Under the pieces are notes generated by a model. It was given only the letters and a program-made list of their open reading frames with translations. It was not told the DNA's origin and did not search any database. Of a stretch of 56,876 nt of DNA, positions 22,241 through 30,732 are shown one piece after another (the stretch's first letter is position 1; each line of letters starts with the position of its first letter). The DNA lies in NCBI GenBank assembly GCA_018001935.1, contig JAGNHB010000036.1:1-56876 (forward strand). The letters run 5' to 3'. Both the position numbers and the translations under genes were made by a program. This stretch comes from Acidobacteriota bacterium. Its GTDB lineage: Bacteria > Acidobacteriota > JAAYUB01.

Positions 22241-22269
22241 TTGAAATGGCGGGTGATCCGGTGTAAATG
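22241..22269 (+). promoter_or_regulatory. Possible promoter of the nucleoside phosphorylase gene
   Basis: TTGAAA (22241-22246), 17-base spacer, TAAATG (22264-22269); good -35, weak -10; ~90 bases before the ATG. Confidence 0.35.
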
Positions 22270-22361
22270 GTCAGGAGCACGCCCGATCGGCCGACTGACG
22301 TGCCTGCCGTCCCCGGGGCGCCGACCTCCCGGGGAACGGACGCCATCCGGGAGGGAATCCC

Positions 22362-23669
22362 ATGAACATGCTTGACATCATCCGCACCAAGCGCGACGGG
22401 GGCACGCTCTCCGCCGAGCAGATCCGTTTCGCCGTCGGGGGGGCCACGGACGCTTCCGTCCCCGACTACCAGCTGAGCGCGTTCCTCATGGCCGTCTTCC
22501 TTCGGGGGATGGACGGCGAGGAGACCCGCCGCCTGACCGAGGCCATGCTCCACTCCGGCGACCTCCTGGACCTCTCGGACCTTCCGGGCCCCAAGGCCGA
22601 CAAGCACAGCACCGGCGGGGTGGGGGACAAGACCTCCCTGATCCTGGCGCCCATCGCCGCGGCGGCGGGGGTGCTGGTGCCCATGATCAGCGGGCGCGGC
22701 CTCGGGCATACCGGCGGCACCCTGGACAAGCTGGAGGCCATCCCGGGCTTCTCCGTCAAGCTGGACGTGCCGGGGATCCGCCGCGCCCTCCGGGAGGCCG
22801 GTTTTTGCATCGCCGGCCAGACCGAGCGCATCGCCCCCGCCGACCGCAAGCTCTACGCCCTGCGGGACGTCACCTCCACCGTGGAGTCCATCCCACTGAT
22901 CACCGCCAGCATCATGAGCAAGAAGCTGGCGGAGGGGATCGACGCCCTGGTCCTGGACGTCAAGACCGGCAAGGGGGCTTTCATGCAGACCCGGGAGGAC
23001 GCCCGGCGCCTCGCCGAGGGCATGGTGGACACGGGCCGGCGCATGGGCAAGCGCATGACGGCCTTCATCACCGACATGAACCAGCCGCTCGGGTTGACGG
23101 CCGGCAATGCCGTGGAGGTGGCGGAATCGGTTCGCACCCTTCGCGGCGAGGGCCCGAAGGACCTGGAAGATCTCTCGGTGGAACTGGCGGCGGAGATGAT
23201 CCGCTTGGGCGGCGCGGCCCCCGACATGGACTCCGCCCGGAAGGCCGCCCGCGAACAACTGGCCTCGGGGCGGGCCCTGGAGCGCTTTGCCCGCTGCGTC
23301 GAGTTGCAGGGGGGCGACCCCCGGATCGTCGAGGACCTTTCACGGCTTCCGGCCGCGGCGCGAAACCTGGCGGTCACCGCGGAGGCGGACGGCTACGTGG
23401 GGGAGATGGACGCCCGGGGCGTCGGGGTCGCGGTGGTGCTGCTCGGCGGCGGCCGGATGCGGCAGGAGGATGCCGTGGACCCGGCCGTGGGCGTCCGTCT
23501 GGAGAAGAAGACCGGCGACCCCGTGAAGCGCGGCGAGACGCTGGCCGTTCTGGAGTACAACGCCGACACCCGGCTCGAGGAAGCGGTGAAATCCGTCCGG
23601 TCCGCCTACCGCATCACCCCGGATCCCCCGGCGGCGTCCCCCCTCGTCCTCGAACGTCTGACGGACTAG
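22362..23669 (+). CDS. deoA: Pyrimidine-nucleoside / thymidine phosphorylase
   Basis: Cytoplasmic enzyme splitting thymidine, deoxyuridine or uridine with phosphate into base and (deoxy)ribose-1-phosphate. 435 residues, family length. N-terminal helical domain MNMLDIIRTKRDGGTLSAEQI; phosphate and substrate motif KADKHSTGGVGDKTSLILAP (about 78-97); SGRGLGHTGGTLDKLEAIPGF; catalytic loop YALRDVTSTVESIPLITASIMSKKLAEG; DVKTGKGAFM; C-terminal domain with the RxEKKTGDPVKRGETLAVL (here LEKKTGDPVKRGETL) biotinyl-like fold. GGGAGGGAATCCC precedes the ATG. The next gene is a nucleoside transporter. pdp would be an equally good name. Confidence 0.94.
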   Translation: MNMLDIIRTKRDGGTLSAEQIRFAVGGATDASVPDYQLSAFLMAVFLRGMDGEETRRLTEAMLHSGDLLDLSDLPGPKADKHSTGGVGDKTSLILAPIAAAAGVLVPMISGRGLGHTGGTLDKLEAIPGFSVKLDVPGIRRALREAGFCIAGQTERIAPADRKLYALRDVTSTVESIPLITASIMSKKLAEGIDALVLDVKTGKGAFMQTREDARRLAEGMVDTGRRMGKRMTAFITDMNQPLGLTAGNAVEVAESVRTLRGEGPKDLEDLSVELAAEMIRLGGAAPDMDSARKAAREQLASGRALERFARCVELQGGDPRIVEDLSRLPAAARNLAVTAEADGYVGEMDARGVGVAVVLLGGGRMRQEDAVDPAVGVRLEKKTGDPVKRGETLAVLEYNADTRLEEAVKSVRSAYRITPDPPAASPLVLERLTD

Positions 23670-23681
23670 GGCGCGTTTTTT

Positions 23682-23709
23682 TTGAGGGGCGTGATTTTTT
23701 TCGTGTAAT
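23682..23709 (+). promoter_or_regulatory. Possible promoter of the nucleoside transporter gene
   Basis: TTGAGG (23682-23687), 16-base spacer with a T7 tract, TGTAAT (23704-23709); ~100 bases before the transporter ATG. Confidence 0.4.
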
Positions 23710-23810
23710 TTGCGCGGATCGCGGCTAAAATCTGCGGGCAAAGTCAAAATCCGGCTGTCCGGGGCTTTGCTTTCGGCGAAACCAAATCATTAATCGCGGA
23801 GGCTCCTTTT

Positions 23811-25565
23811 ATGGGCGGTGTCAACCTGACCGGCATCGTGGGTCTCATCGGGATCCCGCTCCTTGCCTACCTCCTCTCCACCAACCGCAAGGCGATCCGG
23901 TGGAAAACGGTCTTCTGGGGCTTCGGGCTCCAGTTGGGCTTCGCGCTCATCGTGCTGAAGTGGGAACCGGGGATCCGGGCCTTCCAGTACCTGGGGCAGG
24001 CCATCAACCACCTGCTGGACTACTCCCGCTACGGCTCCGAGTTCGTCTTCGGGCCCCTCGGCTCCCGGGCGGCGCTGATCCGGATGGTGGAGAACCTCAC
24101 CGGGCGCTCCATCGCCAGCAGCGACCCGCTCATGCAGTTCGTGGGGGTCTTCGCCCTCCAGGTGCTGCCCACCATCATCTTCATCGCGGCCCTTTTCGCC
24201 ATCCTCTACTACCTGGGCGTGATGCAGATCATCGTCCGGATCTTCGCCCGGGTGATGAGCTTCGTCATGGGGGCCTCCGGCGCCGAGTCGCTGAACGTGG
24301 CCGCCTCCATCTTCATGGGGCAGACGGAAGCGCCCCTCACCATCCGGCCCTTCCTGGCCAAGATGACCCAGTCCGAGTTGATGTGCGTCATGACCTCGGG
24401 GATGGCCCACATCTCCGGCGGCATCATGGCGGCCTACATCGCCTTCGGCGCCAGGGCCGAACACCTGCTCACCGCCGTCATCATGACGGCGCCCGGCACC
24501 ATCATGATGGCCAAGCTCCTGGTCCCCGAGACCGAGAAACCCGAGACCATGGGCAAGGTGAAGCTGGACATCCCCAAGACCGACGTCAACATCATCGACG
24601 CCGCCTGCCGCGGGACCGGGGAAGGCATGCACCTGGCCATGAACGTGGCGGCCATGCTGATCTCCTTCATCGCCCTCATCGCCCTCTTCAACGGCCTCCT
24701 GGGACTCATCCCCGTGGGGGGCACGCCGCTGTCCATGGAACGGATCTTCGGGTGGGCCTTTGCCCCCGTCGCCTGGGCCATGGGGGTGCCCTGGGCCGAC
24801 TGCACCAACATCGGGAACCTCCTGGGGACCCGCCTGGTGCTCAACGAGTTCATCGCCTACATGGGCCTCGGCAACATGAAGGACCTCCTCGACCCGCGCT
24901 CCTTCACCATCGCCACCTTCGCCCTCTGCGGCTTCGCCAACTTCTCGTCCATCGGGATCCAGATCGGCGGCATCGGCGCCCTGGCCCCCACCCGCCGGCA
25001 CGACCTGGCGCGGCTCGGGTTCAAGGCGGTCCTGGCGGGGACCCTGGCCAACTTCATGACGGCGTCCATCGCCGGCATCCTGATCGTCCCGAAACCGGTG
25101 ATGGTCGCCCCGCCCGTGATCGTGCATCAGAAGACGGTGGACTTCCCCATGACCTTCCAGGCCGTCCTCTCCGGCAGCATCGACCCCAAGGGCAACAGCG
25201 TCGACTGCTGGTTCGAGTACGCGTCGGACGCGGCCTTCAAGCTGGAGAACAAGGAAGGCACGGAAGCCAGGAAGCTGGTGTACCATCACCGGACCGACAA
25301 GAAGGTCCTCACCGGCGAGGGTCCCAAGGAACTCGATGCGGTGGTCCGGCACCTGCCGGCGGGTTCCAAATGGCACTATCGGCTCGTGGTCTTCTCCGGG
25401 AAGGAAACGGTTTTCGGCCAGGACCAGGTCTTCACGGTCCCGGTGCCGAAGTTCAGCCCGGACAATCTCCCGGCGGCCGCCCCGACCCCGGTGGTCACCG
25501 CCGAGCCCGGAGCGCCGGCGGCGGCCCCGGCGCCGGAGACGGCCCCCGCGGATCCGCCCAAGTAA
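23811..25565 (+). CDS. NupC/CNT-type nucleoside transporter with extra C-terminal domain
   Basis: 584 residues; normal CNT transporters have about 400-430. Residues ~1-425 hold the whole CNT core: N-terminal helices (GVNLTGIVGLIGIPLLAYLLS, WGFGLQLGFALIVL), the substrate/ion hairpin GASGAESLNVAASIFMGQTEAPL, and LMCVMTSGMAHISGGIMAAYI ending in ALCGFANFSSIGIQIGGIGALAP. The last TM is followed from ~440 by a soluble beta-rich stretch (VDFPMTFQAVLSGSIDPKGN ... FEYASDAAFK ... GSKWHYRLVVFSGKETVFGQDQVFTV) resembling a fibronectin III-type domain, then a Pro/Ala tail. Probably H+/Na+-coupled nucleoside uptake feeding the phosphorylase upstream (142 bases away). A strong terminator follows. Confidence 0.9.
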   Translation: MGGVNLTGIVGLIGIPLLAYLLSTNRKAIRWKTVFWGFGLQLGFALIVLKWEPGIRAFQYLGQAINHLLDYSRYGSEFVFGPLGSRAALIRMVENLTGRSIASSDPLMQFVGVFALQVLPTIIFIAALFAILYYLGVMQIIVRIFARVMSFVMGASGAESLNVAASIFMGQTEAPLTIRPFLAKMTQSELMCVMTSGMAHISGGIMAAYIAFGARAEHLLTAVIMTAPGTIMMAKLLVPETEKPETMGKVKLDIPKTDVNIIDAACRGTGEGMHLAMNVAAMLISFIALIALFNGLLGLIPVGGTPLSMERIFGWAFAPVAWAMGVPWADCTNIGNLLGTRLVLNEFIAYMGLGNMKDLLDPRSFTIATFALCGFANFSSIGIQIGGIGALAPTRRHDLARLGFKAVLAGTLANFMTASIAGILIVPKPVMVAPPVIVHQKTVDFPMTFQAVLSGSIDPKGNSVDCWFEYASDAAFKLENKEGTEARKLVYHHRTDKKVLTGEGPKELDAVVRHLPAGSKWHYRLVVFSGKETVFGQDQVFTVPVPKFSPDNLPAAAPTPVVTAEPGAPAAAPAPETAPADPPK

Positions 25566-25590
25566 CGCCGCTCGATCGGAGGAACCTCAA

Positions 25591-25617
25591 GGCCGCGCCC
25601 CCGGGCGCGGCCTTTTT
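25591..25617 (+). terminator. Rho-independent terminator of the nucleoside salvage genes
   Basis: GGCCGCGCCC (25591-25600), CC loop, GGGCGCGGCC (25603-25612), then TTTTT. Perfect 10-bp GC stem. Confidence 0.9.
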
Positions 25618-25789
25618 CCATGGGGTGGATTCCGGGCGAGCCGTCCGGAACGAACGGCACTCCGCACGTTCGCGGCCGGCGTCCGCGGTGCCGCCCCGTG
25701 GACAAGGCACCGCCTCGCAAGGGCAGGCCCGCCCCGAAGGCGGCGGGAGGAAAGCGTTGCATTCGATTCTCAGGAGATGGCGTCCGACC

Positions 25790-26110
25790 GATTCACAGTG
25801 AGCGGAAACGGCTCCTCTCCGTGCCTCCGTGCCTTGGTGAGAGAAATTCCGGAAGGTCCCTCCCGGCGGCACGGCATTCCGGTGAAGGCGATCATTCATT
25901 CCCCATGGCTGCATCCCGGGTTAACCGGTCTTCTTTGCGGTTTTGGCGCCTTGGCGAGATCCAGATCCGGACCGATTCTCGCCAGGACGCCAAGCTCGCA
26001 AGGGAAGACCGCACCGGCCGCAACTTCCACTCTCGGCCAACGTTTCGGAAGATCGATCCCAATAGCTTCCGCGATTTGGCAACGATTTTACTTTGTCGGT
26101 CATACCGGGG
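25790..26110. repeat. Cluster of intergenic repeats, no gene seen in 25618-26277
   Basis: 25792-25855 (CTCTCCGTGCCTCCGTGCCT then TGGTGAGAGAAATTCCGG) is the reverse complement of the family at 29085-29150 and 28000-28050. 25935-26020 (TTTTGGCGCCTTGGCGAGAT, then CTCGCCAGGACGCCAAGCTC, GCAAGGGAAGACCGC) matches 19051-19120 and 2498-2575. GTCATACC...GGGGTTCGAGG near 26098 recurs near 11287. Confidence 0.6.
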
Positions 26111-26277
26111 TTCGAGGAAATGGAAGGTTCCCGGAAGGGGCGACCTCTACCAGAAACCCGAACAACCGGCTTTCGGGATGCTGTGATAAGATGCCCCGGT
26201 TTCGGCCGGGCTCACCCGCTGGCCCTTTGCGAGGGACCCTGGACCGGGCGGTTCCAACCCACTGCAGGAGACTGACG

Positions 26278-27102
26278 ATGAAACGAGTCGGCTTGATCTT
26301 GATGCTGTCCACAATGCTGCTTCCCTTTGCCGCCATGGCCCAGGACGATGTTGAGGGCGGGAAGGACCACCCGCTCTTCACCCGGATGCCGGGGTTCTAT
26401 ATCCAGCGGTACGAGGAAAAGGACTTCGACACCCATTCGTTTTGGGAGAAAGGAAAGGAGGTCCCGGTGGAAGGGCGTACCACGACCCTCCTCTATGCGG
26501 TCAGAGAGGGGGTGAAGGAACCCAGCCGGCTCCAGGTCCTGGCCAACCACGAAAACGCGGCGCGAAAGGCGGGCGGGACGGTCCTGTCCAGGGACGACGA
26601 CGGCAACGCCTATCTGCGGCTGGCAGAGGGGGGACGCGAATACTGGGTTCACGTCAATGCCTACATCACGTCCCAGTACACCGTGGTCGTCGTCGAAAAA
26701 AAGGCCATGACCCAGGACGTCGCGGCCAACGCCGAGGCCTGGTCCCGGGACATCGGGGCCACCGGCCGCGCTGCCGTCTACGGGATCTTCTTCGACAGCG
26801 GAAAGTCCGAATTCGGGCCCGGGTCGGACGCCGCCCTGGCCGAGATCGCCCGGTTGCTGAAAGCCAACCCCGGATGGTCGGTCTGGGTGGTGGGGCACAC
26901 GGACAGCACGGGGGACGCCGCCGTCAACCTCGCGCTGTCCAAGGCCCGGTCCGAAGCGGTCGTCAGGGCCCTGGTCGGGCAGCACGGGATCGAGCTCCGG
27001 CGCCTGGAGGGCCATGGCGTCGGGCCGCTCGCCCCGGTGGCCTCCAACGACACCGACGAGGGGAAGGCGAAGAACCGTCGGGTGGAAATCGTCAAGCGCT
27101 GA
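26278..27102 (+). CDS. OmpA family protein
   Basis: 274 residues from the ATG at 26278, preceded by GCAGGAGACTGACG; the frame stays open far upstream but through repeat DNA. Signal peptide MKRVGLILMLSTMLLPFAAMAQ. An unidentified ~130-residue domain (MPGFYIQRYEEKDFDTHSFW ... YWVHVNAYITSQYTVVVVEK) is followed by a C-terminal OmpA peptidoglycan-binding domain: VYGIFFDSGKSEFGPGSDAALAEI, VVGHTDSTGDAAVNLALSKARSEAV and LEGHGVGPLAPVASNDTDEGKAKNRRVEI. The N-terminal region resembles the DUF4892/OmpA-type arrangement. Periplasmic or outer-membrane anchored, tethering to peptidoglycan. Confidence 0.85.
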   Translation: MKRVGLILMLSTMLLPFAAMAQDDVEGGKDHPLFTRMPGFYIQRYEEKDFDTHSFWEKGKEVPVEGRTTTLLYAVREGVKEPSRLQVLANHENAARKAGGTVLSRDDDGNAYLRLAEGGREYWVHVNAYITSQYTVVVVEKKAMTQDVAANAEAWSRDIGATGRAAVYGIFFDSGKSEFGPGSDAALAEIARLLKANPGWSVWVVGHTDSTGDAAVNLALSKARSEAVVRALVGQHGIELRRLEGHGVGPLAPVASNDTDEGKAKNRRVEIVKR

Positions 27103-27105
27103 GAG

Positions 27106-27148
27106 CGGGGACCCGGGCCCATCCTGATCCGCCCCGGAGGTTTTTTTT
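27106..27148 (+). terminator. Possible terminator after the OmpA-family gene
   Basis: CGGGG (27106-27110) can pair with CCCCG (27132-27136), followed four bases later by a run of eight T (27141-27148). Weak stem with a large loop but an impressive T tract. Confidence 0.35.
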
Positions 27149-27242
27149 GCAACCATCGGGGAGTTGGAGGGTTTGATTCAGCACGCGACCGAGCGCCCCG
27201 AGCCGGGACGAATCGGAAACCGACATCATCGAGGAGGAGTTC

Positions 27243-27791
27243 ATGAAACCGTCGTGGTCGTTGATCACCCTGATCCTGGCGCTCGGCGCCGCGTCCGCCG
27301 CACTGGCCGCCGGCTGGCCCTCGAACGTGACCCCGGTGGCCATCCAGAAGGGAAAGACCGTCACCGTGGCCGGAAAACTGGAGACCGGCCAGGTCCTGCC
27401 CGACCTTTCCTGGGCCTCCCGGAGTTCGGTGGCGTGCTTCCCCGCCACCCAGAACCTCCGTTTCAACGGAAAGCACGTTCTCTACGCGACCCAGCTTCCG
27501 CCCCGGTCGATCCTGACCGTCAAGGTCGTTCCGGACGACCCGTCCGTCGATCTGAGCATCTACGCCTACTCCATCGGCGTCAATAACTTCGCCGTGGTCC
27601 CGGACCTGGGGTCCTGCGTCAGTTGCGAGGCCGAGCACAAGTGGGACCGCCCCAAGCGCGGCAAGACCCAGGACCACACCCGCGCGGTCAAGCTCAACGC
27701 CGTCACCAACCCCTACAACGTGGTGGTGGGCGTGGCCGGCGCCAACGGCCGCAACACGGGGTCCTACACGCTGGAGTTCACGCTGGAGTGA
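27243..27791 (+). CDS. Secreted protein of unknown function
   Basis: 182 residues. Good ribosome binding site (GAGGAGTTC). Signal peptide MKPSWSLITLILALGAASAALAAGW. Mature part predicted all-beta: KGKTVTVAGKLETGQVLPDL, ILTVKVVPDDPSVDLSIYAYS, SCVSCEAEHKWDRP with two close cysteines, and a last block NPYNVVVGVAGANGRNTGSYTLEFTLE resembling bacterial pre-peptidase (PPC-like) beta-sandwich domains. That similarity is a guess. Same strand as the OmpA-family gene, 140 bases downstream of it. Confidence 0.65.
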   Translation: MKPSWSLITLILALGAASAALAAGWPSNVTPVAIQKGKTVTVAGKLETGQVLPDLSWASRSSVACFPATQNLRFNGKHVLYATQLPPRSILTVKVVPDDPSVDLSIYAYSIGVNNFAVVPDLGSCVSCEAEHKWDRPKRGKTQDHTRAVKLNAVTNPYNVVVGVAGANGRNTGSYTLEFTLE

Positions 27792-27916
27792 CCGAAGGCC
27801 GGAACCGGCGGCGGATCTGAATGGCGACGGTCAGGTCACCGCCGCTGACGTCCATGTTCCGCCCGTTTGTCGACGGGAAGAGGTGCAGCGCCACGGGGAT
27901 CGCCCCGCCCTGCGCA

Positions 27917-27940
27917 GTGGCGCAAGCTTCAGCTTGCGCG
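27917..27940. repeat. REP-like palindrome with GTGG head
   Basis: GTGG followed by GCGCAAGCT-TC-AGCTTGCGC (27920-27939), a perfect 9-bp palindrome with a two-base loop, directly after GTG of the head. Fits the GTRG-plus-palindrome rule of REP elements. Confidence 0.55.
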
Positions 27941-27999
27941 GTAAATCAAAGGAGCTGCGAGGCGAATCCGGGCGGAATCCCGACCGTAATTTCGCTCGC

Positions 28000-28262
28000 C
28001 AAGGCACGGGGGCACGGAGAAGAGACGTCTCCAATAACCGTGAACCGGCCGAACCCTTTCTCCGATCTCGTGCCTCCTGAATGCCGACTCCCCGCTCCTT
28101 CCTTCTGCCTTCTGGATTCTGAATTCTGTCTTCTCCGTTCGTAAGGAACCACGAAATACACGGAATACACGAAAGGGGCTGGAACCACGAACCACGCCAA
28201 CCACACGAACAAGCTCATCGTCAGGCTCTGCGGGGCTTTGCGTCTTGGCGCCTTCGCGTGAG
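28000..28262. repeat. Intergenic repeat cluster, no gene in 27792-28267
   Basis: TCGCCAAGGCACGGGGGCAC (28002 on), TTCTGGATTCTGAATTCTGT (28111 on, also at 42572), ACCACGAAATACACGGAATA (28148 on) and TTTGCGTCTTGGCGCCTTCG (28236 on): four different repeat words placed one after another. Confidence 0.6.
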
Positions 28263-28267
28263 GCCGA

Positions 28268-29044
28268 TCAGAGAGCTTCCCGAGGCTTTTGGCTTTCTTT
28301 CCTTCCCACCGGGCAGACGGCGACGCAGATGCCGCAGATGCGGATGTCGCCGTCGAAATAACGCTTCCCGAACTCCGTGCACTGGTTGCGGCACTTGCGG
28401 GCGTCGAGGAGGGCGTCGCGGTCGACGGAGACGTCCCAGGGGGCCCCGCTGACCGCCCCGGCGGGGCAGCCGTCGATGCAGACCCGGCAGGTGCCGCAGC
28501 GCCCCTTCGTCACCGGGTGACCCACTGGGCCGACGGGTCGGTCGGTCAGCACCGTCACCAGCCGGAGCCGGGGCCCGAAGCGCTTCGAGACGAAGAGGGC
28601 GCACTTGCCGATCCACCCGAGCCCGGCCCGGGTGGCCGCCATCTTGTGGGGGAAGGGGGTCCGCAGGTCCGCGGCGTAGATCGTGTCGAGGTCCCGGCCG
28701 GAAACGGTGGGCGCAATCGCCATGGCCTCGATGCCGTGCCCGCGCAAGTCCTCGACGATCCCCCCGGCAATGGCGGCCAACTGGTCGTTGACGGCCCGGT
28801 AGTGCTCGAAGTACTCCCGGGTCGGACCGTCGAGCAGGCCGTCCACGATGCGCCCGTCCAACCGTTTCCCGATGGAGATCCCGTAGCGGAATTCGCCGAG
28901 CGAGGCGTCCAGCACCCCGCCCAGGTCCGCGAGCCCCCAGATGAAATCCACCGCTGGAAGGCATCGATTGGCAACGAGTTGATCAGGTTTCTTAAAATCC
29001 AAGATTTTCCTCGAGTTGCAGTCGGGGAACGGTTGCGGGCTCAC
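28268..29044 (-). CDS. QueG-like double 4Fe-4S protein (epoxyqueuosine reductase family)
   Basis: Up to 258 residues. C-terminal ferredoxin-like domain has two clusters: CGTCRVCIDGCPAGAV and C-x3-C ... CGICVAVCPVG, as in QueG-like proteins. Upstream lie EFRYGISIGKRLD, DGPTREYFEHYRAVNDQL and HKMAATRAGLGWIGKCALFVSKRFGPRLRLVTVLTD (in pieces), the conserved cobalamin/substrate half. It is shorter than true QueG (~370) and lacks the C-terminal HEAT repeats, so it is a QueG-like reductase of unknown substrate. The frame begins GTG at 29044; a TTG at 29002 with GAGG upstream is an alternative. The first ~14 residues border repeat DNA. Confidence 0.75.
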   Translation of the reverse strand: MSPQPFPDCNSRKILDFKKPDQLVANRCLPAVDFIWGLADLGGVLDASLGEFRYGISIGKRLDGRIVDGLLDGPTREYFEHYRAVNDQLAAIAGGIVEDLRGHGIEAMAIAPTVSGRDLDTIYAADLRTPFPHKMAATRAGLGWIGKCALFVSKRFGPRLRLVTVLTDRPVGPVGHPVTKGRCGTCRVCIDGCPAGAVSGAPWDVSVDRDALLDARKCRNQCTEFGKRYFDGDIRICGICVAVCPVGRKESQKPREAL

Positions 29045-29395
29045 GTCAGGCTCCGTGCCTTTGCGCCTCCGTGAGAGAAGAATCCGGAAAATCTCTCACC
29101 AAGGCACGGAGGCACAGAGAAGGCGCCTGGGCAGATGCTCGGTAACCGCTGATCTGAGACTATCCGGACTCTCGCAAAGACGCGAAGACGCAAAGCCTCG
29201 CAAAGCGACGTCAGAGAAGAATCCCCGGCTTTTAACCGTCGGGATCTCAAGCAAAACCGATCAACAGCACCCGGAACCCTTTCGTGTGGTTCTTGTCATT
29301 CGTGGTTTCTTTCCGGCCAATCCTTGCCAGGACTGTCGAATCTTTTCCCTTCGCGAGGCTCCGCGTCCTGGCGCCCTGGCGTGAGACCGGGATCG
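29045..29395. repeat. Intergenic repeat cluster between the QueG-like gene and ygeW
   Basis: 29052-29085 (CCGTGCCTTTGCGCCTCCGT) and 29092-29125 (CTCACCAAGGCACGGAGGCA) form an inverted pair. 29164-29205 (CTCTCGCAAAGACGCGAAGA, CGCAAAGCCTCGCAAAGCGA) and 29283-29315 (TTCGTGTGGTTCTTGTCATT) are further words. No gene is seen. Confidence 0.6.
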
Positions 29396-30586
29396 CTACA
29401 GGCTCACCCGGCGCGGGTTGCGGTCCAGGACCTTCTGGAGGGTTCCGGCGATGTCGCCCGTCTTGGACAGGAGCATCATGGCCGCGATGATGTAGGGCTT
29501 CCAGCCGGCTTCCTTGTAGGTGGGCACCCGGTAGTGCTCGAAGACGTCCCTGGACACCTCGCCCGCCTTGCAGCTCACGTCGGTGATATCCGCCGGGAGG
29601 CAGTGCATGTAGAGCGCCTCGCCGCCCCGGGTGAGCTTCATCTTCTCGGCGGTGCACTCCCAGTCGACGAAGCGGGCGTTGTTGGCCAGGCAGCGCTTCT
29701 CCAGGTCCTTGAGCCCGTCGCGGTCGTTGTTCTTCAGGAGCACGGTGCGCTCCTCCATGACGTGGTAGGGGGCCCAGGACTTGGGGTAGACGATGTCGGC
29801 GTCCCGGAAGGCCTCGTCCATGGAGTTGGAGACGGTGAAGGCGCCGCCGGCGGCCGCCGCGTGCCGGGCCGCGGTCTCCTCGATCTCGGGGATGAGTTGA
29901 TAGCCCTCGGGGTAGGCCAGGGAGACGTTCATCCCGAAGCGGGTCATGAGGGCGATGATCCCTTGGGGGACCGACAGCGGCTTGCCGTAGCTGGGGGAGT
30001 AGGCCCACGTCATGGCGATCTTCTTCCCGCGCAGGTTCTCCGCGCCGCCGAAGTGCCGGACCAGGTGGGCCAGGTCGGCCATGGCCTGGGTGGGGTGGTC
30101 CATGTCGCACTGAAGGTTCACCAGGGTCGGGCGCTGGTGCAGGACACCCTCGCGGTAGCCCGATTCGGCGGCCTGGGCCACTTCGCGCATGTAGGCGTTG
30201 CCCATCCCCAGGTACATGTCGTCGCGGATGCCGATGACCTCCGAGTGGAAGGAGATCATGTTGGTGGTCTCCCGCACGGTCTCGCCGTGGGCGATCTGGG
30301 ATTTCCCCTCGTCCAGGTCCGCCACGGTCAGGCCCAGCATGTTGGAGGCGCTGGCGAAGGAGAAGCGCGTCCGGGTGGAGTTGTCGCGGAACTGGGAGAT
30401 GGCGAGGCCGGACTCGAAGACCTTCAGGCTGACGTTGTTCTCGTAGAGGTCGCGGAGGATCTCGGCCGTCAGTATGGTGGCCGCGATCTCGGCGTCGGTC
30501 TTTTCCCACGTGAGCAGGAAGTCGGTGTGCTTCATGTCGACGTTGAGCGCCTGCAGGCGCCCGATCTTGTCCTGGGTTTGCTTCAT
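29396..30586 (-). CDS. ygeW: Knotted carbamoyltransferase YgeW
   Basis: 396 residues, YgeW length. Transcarbamoylase of the aspartate/ornithine family with a trefoil-knot region; in enterobacteria it sits in purine/xanthine degradation clusters, with substrate still debated. Near-identical family blocks: KHTDFLLTWEKT, KVFESGLAISQFRDNSTRTRFSF (the carbamoyl-phosphate STRTR motif), DEGKSQIAHGETVRETTNMI, GIRDDMYLGMGNAYMREV, QCDMDHPTQAMADL (HPTQ), MTWAYSPSYGKPLSVPQG, IVYPKSWAPYHVMEERT and YMHCLPADITDVSC. GGAGGAAACC precedes the ATG and a consensus promoter lies at 30656-30683. No other purine-catabolism genes occur nearby. Confidence 0.93.
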   Translation of the reverse strand: MKQTQDKIGRLQALNVDMKHTDFLLTWEKTDAEIAATILTAEILRDLYENNVSLKVFESGLAISQFRDNSTRTRFSFASASNMLGLTVADLDEGKSQIAHGETVRETTNMISFHSEVIGIRDDMYLGMGNAYMREVAQAAESGYREGVLHQRPTLVNLQCDMDHPTQAMADLAHLVRHFGGAENLRGKKIAMTWAYSPSYGKPLSVPQGIIALMTRFGMNVSLAYPEGYQLIPEIEETAARHAAAAGGAFTVSNSMDEAFRDADIVYPKSWAPYHVMEERTVLLKNNDRDGLKDLEKRCLANNARFVDWECTAEKMKLTRGGEALYMHCLPADITDVSCKAGEVSRDVFEHYRVPTYKEAGWKPYIIAAMMLLSKTGDIAGTLQKVLDRNPRRVSL

Positions 30587-30655
30587 AGTGGTTTCCTCCT
30601 GGAATTGAACGGCCCGGTGCCTCTTCGGGGGGGCGCGGGGGCCGGAAAGGGCTGG

Positions 30656-30683
30656 ATTATACAGAAATGTCCGGGGAAATCAA
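30656..30683 (-). promoter_or_regulatory. Promoter of ygeW
   Basis: Minus strand TTGATT (30683-30678), 16-base spacer, perfect TATAAT (30661-30656), 70 bases before the ATG. Confidence 0.65.
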
Positions 30684-30732
30684 GAAGGATATTCCGGTTT
30701 TCCGCCCGGAAACCGGCGTTCCCGATCGCTTG

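Noticed and set aside
28268..29044. True epoxyqueuosine reductase QueG
   Set aside because: It keeps the Fe-S domain but is about 110 residues shorter and lacks the C-terminal HEAT repeats, so only a QueG-like label is given.
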